A program made the translations under genes and the position numbers. A stretch of 64,000 nucleotides of DNA from Flagellimonas pelagia (lineage in GTDB: Bacteria; Bacteroidota; Bacteroidia; Flavobacteriales; Flavobacteriaceae): the NCBI RefSeq assembly GCF_003584135.1, contig NZ_QXFI01000024.1:24365-88364 (forward strand), in the 5' to 3' direction. A model generated the notes under the pieces. That model made no database searches. It was given only the letters and a program-made list of their open reading frames with translations, and was not told the DNA's origin. Positions 63,962-64,000 of this stretch are shown here, in pieces; positions within the stretch are counted from its first letter, which is position 1; every line of letters begins with the position of its first letter.

Positions 63962-64000
63962 AGGAATGTCCAGAAGAATATATTAAATGGTTCGAATAGG
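63907..64000 (+). repeat. right copy of the direct repeat shared with 5475-5569
   Basis: Same orientation, about 94 per cent identity with one indel; it includes the end of the HMA gene and the start of the next gene and runs to the window edge, so it may continue further. Confidence 0.88.
63987..64000 (+). CDS. start of a DoxX-like gene, cut by window end
   Basis: ATG GTT CGA ATA GG reads MVRI-G, matching the first residues (MVQIG) of the protein at 5556 in the same position after an HMA gene. Only five codons are visible. Confidence 0.6.

Overview
The window reads as chromosome of a marine-type Flavobacteriia/Flavobacteriaceae member (Bacteroidota). The signs are a SusC/SusD pair with a FecR/ECF-sigma switch, lipoproteins with acidic residues just after the lipobox Cys, CusA fused to a TolC-like domain, promoters of the TTG-N(18-21)-TAnnTTTG type, starts lying almost on the predicted transcription start, and an absence of Shine-Dalgarno sequences. 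No rRNA, tRNA, CRISPR array or intact transposase was seen.

Layout. (1) 1-3.5 kb: 3' part of an exo-rhamnogalacturonan-lyase-like protein, a strong terminator, and a DASS-type anion symporter. (2) 3.6-5.4 kb: an AbiEi/AbiEii toxin-antitoxin pair with a perfect 12-bp inverted repeat overlapping its promoter. (3) 5.47-5.93 kb: the last 18 codons of an HMA-domain gene plus a small DoxX-like membrane protein. The same junction recurs at the far right edge (63.9-64.0 kb), so about 58.4 kb lies between direct repeats. (4) 6.2-24.6 kb: a minus-strand peptide/amino-acid utilisation locus (gamma-glutamyltransferase, M14 carboxypeptidase, AGCS symporter, two exported amidohydrolase-like proteins, class V PLP enzyme, N-formylglutamate-amidohydrolase-like lipoprotein, SusD, SusC, FecR) with a divergent ECF sigma factor. 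It contains no carbohydrate-active enzyme. (5) 24.7-28.0 kb: TauE/SafE exporter divergent from an Lrp-type regulator, a small lipoprotein, and two damaged small genes. (6) 28.3-47.8 kb: a plus-strand divalent-metal resistance block: small Cys/His protein, CzcA-TolC fusion, adaptor, PII-like protein, two Fur paralogues, two SpoIIAA-like proteins, SHOCT and AlbA_2 proteins, PIB-2 and PIB-4 ATPases, a frameshifted dihydrolipoamide dehydrogenase, two CDF proteins, a CaCA antiporter, small proteins and a tandem Usp. (7) 47.8-64.0 kb: an ATPase fragment, a di-haem cytochrome / Rieske / porin triad, a deletion scar joining a dead ArsR gene to a decapitated CusB gene, and a copper block: multicopper oxidase with a C-terminal barrel, APC permease, DUF3347 lipoprotein, haem-binding protein, PepSY protein, HMA-AraC regulator, copper chaperone, DUF305 protein, CopA ATPase, HMA protein.

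How it works together. Blocks 6 and 7 form a metal-defence island: divalent ions (Zn/Cd/Co type signatures) leave the cytoplasm through the PIB-2 and PIB-4 ATPases and CDF proteins and leave the periplasm through the RND pump, with Fur-type sensors and a PII-like protein in the same gene string. Copper is handled by the chaperone, CopA, the multicopper oxidase and His/Met-rich periplasmic proteins, probably under the HMA-AraC regulator. Remnants (ATPase C-terminus, arsR-cusB scar, HMA fragment, two probable one-base frameshifts) show that the island is a mosaic built and trimmed by recombination. The least explained parts are the di-haem/Rieske/porin triad, the gamma-glutamyl-flavoured SusCD locus, the SpoIIAA/AlbA_2/SHOCT cluster beside the pump, and the small helical and small basic membrane proteins.
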